A DNA stretch of 64,000 nucleotides from Paenibacillaceae bacterium (GTDB lineage: Bacteria > Bacillota > Bacilli > Paenibacillales > NBRC-103111). Below the pieces are notes generated by a model, which worked only from the letters and a program-made list of their open reading frames with translations, searched no databases and was not told the DNA's origin. Each line of letters opens with the position of its first letter. Positions within the stretch are counted from its first letter, which is position 1. The position numbers were made by a program, and so were the translations under genes. Below are positions 62,160 through 64,000 of the stretch, piece after piece. Location: assembly GCA_029256185.1 (NCBI GenBank), contig JAQSYI010000029.1:62001-126000 (forward strand), in the 5' to 3' direction.

Positions 62160-62200
62160 CATATGGAGCGCAGCTCACACCGCCGCCGCAAGCCTCTGCT

Positions 62201-64000
62201 TCACACATCCGCTCTCCGCAGCGTCTCCGCGGGTGATCCGCCCAAGGCTGTCCGTGCCGGAGACAATTGGAACAGAACGGTCAGCACCATTAACAGGATA
62301 ATAACGGACGTCAGGAACACCCAATCAAAAGTGACCTGTACGGGCTGTTCCCATGGCCGCAGATCGGTTTGCAGCAAGCGGGTGAAGGCGTGGGCCCCCG
62401 TAAGACCGAGCCCCCACCCCGCAAGCAGACCTAATCCCCCCAGCAAGGAGCCTTCCAGCAGAAAAGCGCGCCACAGCAGCTGAGAAGGGACTCCTGCACA
62501 GCGGAGCATGGCGATCTCTCTTTGCCGCTCATGAATGGACCGTGTCTGCAGCACGGCCAACCCCAGCAACCCGATCGCGGCCGATAAGCCCGTGAAGATG
62601 ATGAATCCATGGATCAGCCGCTTGTTGGCCTGATGCTCTCTCCAGCTTTCCAGATACGGAATCACGGCCTTGCCCGCTCCACCCGAAACCAGCCGGTTGA
62701 CAATCCTTTCATCCTGCTCCAGATTCTCATGATCCAGCTTCAACAGCAGCAAACCTGCGTAATCTTGCCCGATTCGGCTCTGATAAGAATCCATCAGCAG
62801 ATCCCCGATCTCAGGATGAACATAAGCGGTGGAATACACGTATTGGACATGCACGCTTTCTTCCGTATTGCTTTCAGCAAAGCCGGCTATGGTAAACGAT
62901 AAGGTCACATCCGGCAAGCTTCCCTGCTGAATCAGATCATTCCGGAAAAAGCTCATTTCGATTTTGTCTCCCGGCCGGTACAGCTTGTCAGGCCGCCAGA
63001 ATAAGTCAGACTGCGGCGTTCCATAATCCCGGTATACATTCGGCAGCACAATATAACCGGGATCGGACATGACCTTCTGCCACGCTTGCCGGTCATCCGC
63101 AAATTCCGGTGAACGGGCCGACAGCCTCCATTGTCCCTTCGTTGCCAGTTCCTCCGTTACCGCCAAAAACGCATGCGTCATCCTTCCTCCGCCTGGGGCC
63201 ACCTGGGGAGCGGCCATCACCGGCTTCACATCCGTATGGCCGGTTACCGAACGGAGCAGAAAATCATCCTGCTTCAGCAGCTTCAATACGGCATCTCTCT
63301 CTGCCAAGGATTTATAAGGAACAAAACCGTCATAACCCAATACGGTCTGCACACCTTGTTTGGGGTCCATATTACCGAGAATCAACCCGGACAATCCGGA
63401 GGTAAAGGTCAACGTCATCATCGCCACAGCGAACAGGAGCATCACGGTAAAGGACCTGCCCGGACGCTGTTGCGCATACTTCAGGGACAAAAGCGCCGAC
63501 GGTCCGGTCTTGGCCCCGAACAGCTTGCCCGCACCCGCAAGAATCCCCTGCATGAGCAGTACAAGAGACACGCCGGATAAAAGCCACACCGCCACCAAAG
63601 TCAATACTTCCTGACTGCCGGCCGTCTTGGGCTTCCATGCAAAAGCTTGATACAGATGCAGAGCAACCAGCGTCATGCATGAGAAGGTAAGCACCATCCA
63701 AGCTGCTGCGGCAATTCCCTTTTTACGGCCAGGTACGCTGGCTTCACGGCTCCCACCGCGCAAAGCGGCCACAATGCTTCCCGCCCCGGCACGGCGGCTG
63801 GCCAGCAGCACCAGCAGCAGCTGATAAGCCAGAACGATGGCGATCCCCGCAGCCAACACCGGAAGAGACAAACCCGGCTTCACGGGAATGCCTGTTGCCG
63901 CCAGTTGGTTGGCTTGCTGCGTGCCGTAGACCAGTTTTACCAGCACGTACCCTCCGCCCAATCCTGCGGTAATCCCGACAGCTCCCGAAAGCAGGCCCAA
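62201..64000 (-). CDS. FtsX-like permease family protein, C-terminal part
   Basis: The gene runs off the right edge; 599 residues remain. The pattern is that of a MacB/FtsX-type ABC exporter permease: groups of membrane segments near the visible start, a large extracytoplasmic domain of about 230 residues in the middle, and a terminal four-helix unit with IHERQREIAMLRCAGVPSQLLWRAFLLEGSLLGGLG, which is typical of the FtsX domain. Such proteins work with an ATPase, probably encoded outside the window, in lipid, peptide or antibiotic export or in signalling. The substrate is unknown. Confidence 0.88.
   Translation of the reverse strand: MGLLSGAVGITAGLGGGYVLVKLVYGTQQANQLAATGIPVKPGLSLPVLAAGIAIVLAYQLLLVLLASRRAGAGSIVAALRGGSREASVPGRKKGIAAAAWMVLTFSCMTLVALHLYQAFAWKPKTAGSQEVLTLVAVWLLSGVSLVLLMQGILAGAGKLFGAKTGPSALLSLKYAQQRPGRSFTVMLLFAVAMMTLTFTSGLSGLILGNMDPKQGVQTVLGYDGFVPYKSLAERDAVLKLLKQDDFLLRSVTGHTDVKPVMAAPQVAPGGGRMTHAFLAVTEELATKGQWRLSARSPEFADDRQAWQKVMSDPGYIVLPNVYRDYGTPQSDLFWRPDKLYRPGDKIEMSFFRNDLIQQGSLPDVTLSFTIAGFAESNTEESVHVQYVYSTAYVHPEIGDLLMDSYQSRIGQDYAGLLLLKLDHENLEQDERIVNRLVSGGAGKAVIPYLESWREHQANKRLIHGFIIFTGLSAAIGLLGLAVLQTRSIHERQREIAMLRCAGVPSQLLWRAFLLEGSLLGGLGLLAGWGLGLTGAHAFTRLLQTDLRPWEQPVQVTFDWVFLTSVIILLMVLTVLFQLSPARTALGGSPAETLRRADV

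Noticed and set aside
1-64000. tRNA, rRNA or prophage genes
   Set aside because: Reading both strands gave no cloverleaf or rRNA-like sequence and no phage structural genes; a tRNAscan and Rfam search would be needed to exclude small RNAs fully.

Overview
The window reads as chromosomal DNA of a spore-forming, Gram-positive bacterium of the Paenibacillus type. This is an inference from gene content: strong purine-rich Shine-Dalgarno sites with many TTG and GTG starts, a GerM spore protein, an S-layer-homology (SLH) anchored exoenzyme, Lpl-type sugar ABC transporters with AraC-family or YesN/YesM regulators, and many small palindromic repeats between genes. I see no rRNA, tRNA, CRISPR array, phage or complete insertion sequence.

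Layout. 1-2126: end of a sugar-acid catabolic operon (enolase-superfamily dehydratase, SDR, RraA-like). 2127-3235: a short attenuator-like leader and a secreted coiled-coil protein. 3320-8008: GNAT/cupin pair, acyltransferase, Gfo/Idh/MocA oxidoreductase, esterase. 8260-25511: polysaccharide locus 1, with AraC regulator, GH4, a 1755-residue beta-helix protein, a GH63-like enzyme, an SGNH esterase and an ABC importer, all on the minus strand, facing a YesN/YesM two-component pair on the plus strand. 25567-31101: Rpn-type nuclease, aminotransferase, phosphatase, Na+/H+ antiporter, GNAT. 31312-33156: asnB. 33288-34672: rdgB and rph. 34872-53190: a Ycf48-like lipoprotein followed by polysaccharide locus 2 (heparinase-like SLH enzyme, two carbohydrate-binding exoproteins, membrane AraC regulator, ABC importer). 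53953-54996: gerM. 55268-60036: HAD-like protein, gbsR and the opuA glycine-betaine importer. 60729-62045: dgt. 62201-64000: partial FtsX-like permease.

How the genes work together. Each polysaccharide locus combines secreted or surface enzymes and binding proteins with a lipoprotein plus two permeases (the ATPase is not encoded here and is presumably shared) and a dedicated sensor. Locus 1 carries cre-like sequences overlapping the -10 boxes of two promoters, which suggests CcpA control. Locus 2 has three 20-bp direct repeats upstream of its transporter promoter. In Bacillus subtilis gerM, rph and the rdgB homologue are contiguous; here about 19 kb containing locus 2 separates gerM from rph.

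The most unusual content is non-coding. (1) A 57-59 bp two-hairpin unit occurs in tandem arrays (2, 4 and 2 copies) each ending 2-4 nt before a Shine-Dalgarno sequence, with compensatory base changes in two helices. (2) Two clusters of four palindromes with unrelated sequences share nearly the same spacing (51/72/51 and 52/63/52 bp) and lie at the two ends of locus 2. (3) Further families include a 70-bp tandem array before the YesN gene, three copies of a CCCCCAAAAGT hairpin element, a 164-bp MITE-like element and a 52-bp repeat ending in a 16-bp hairpin. Some of these contribute the stop codon or ribosome binding site of the adjacent gene.
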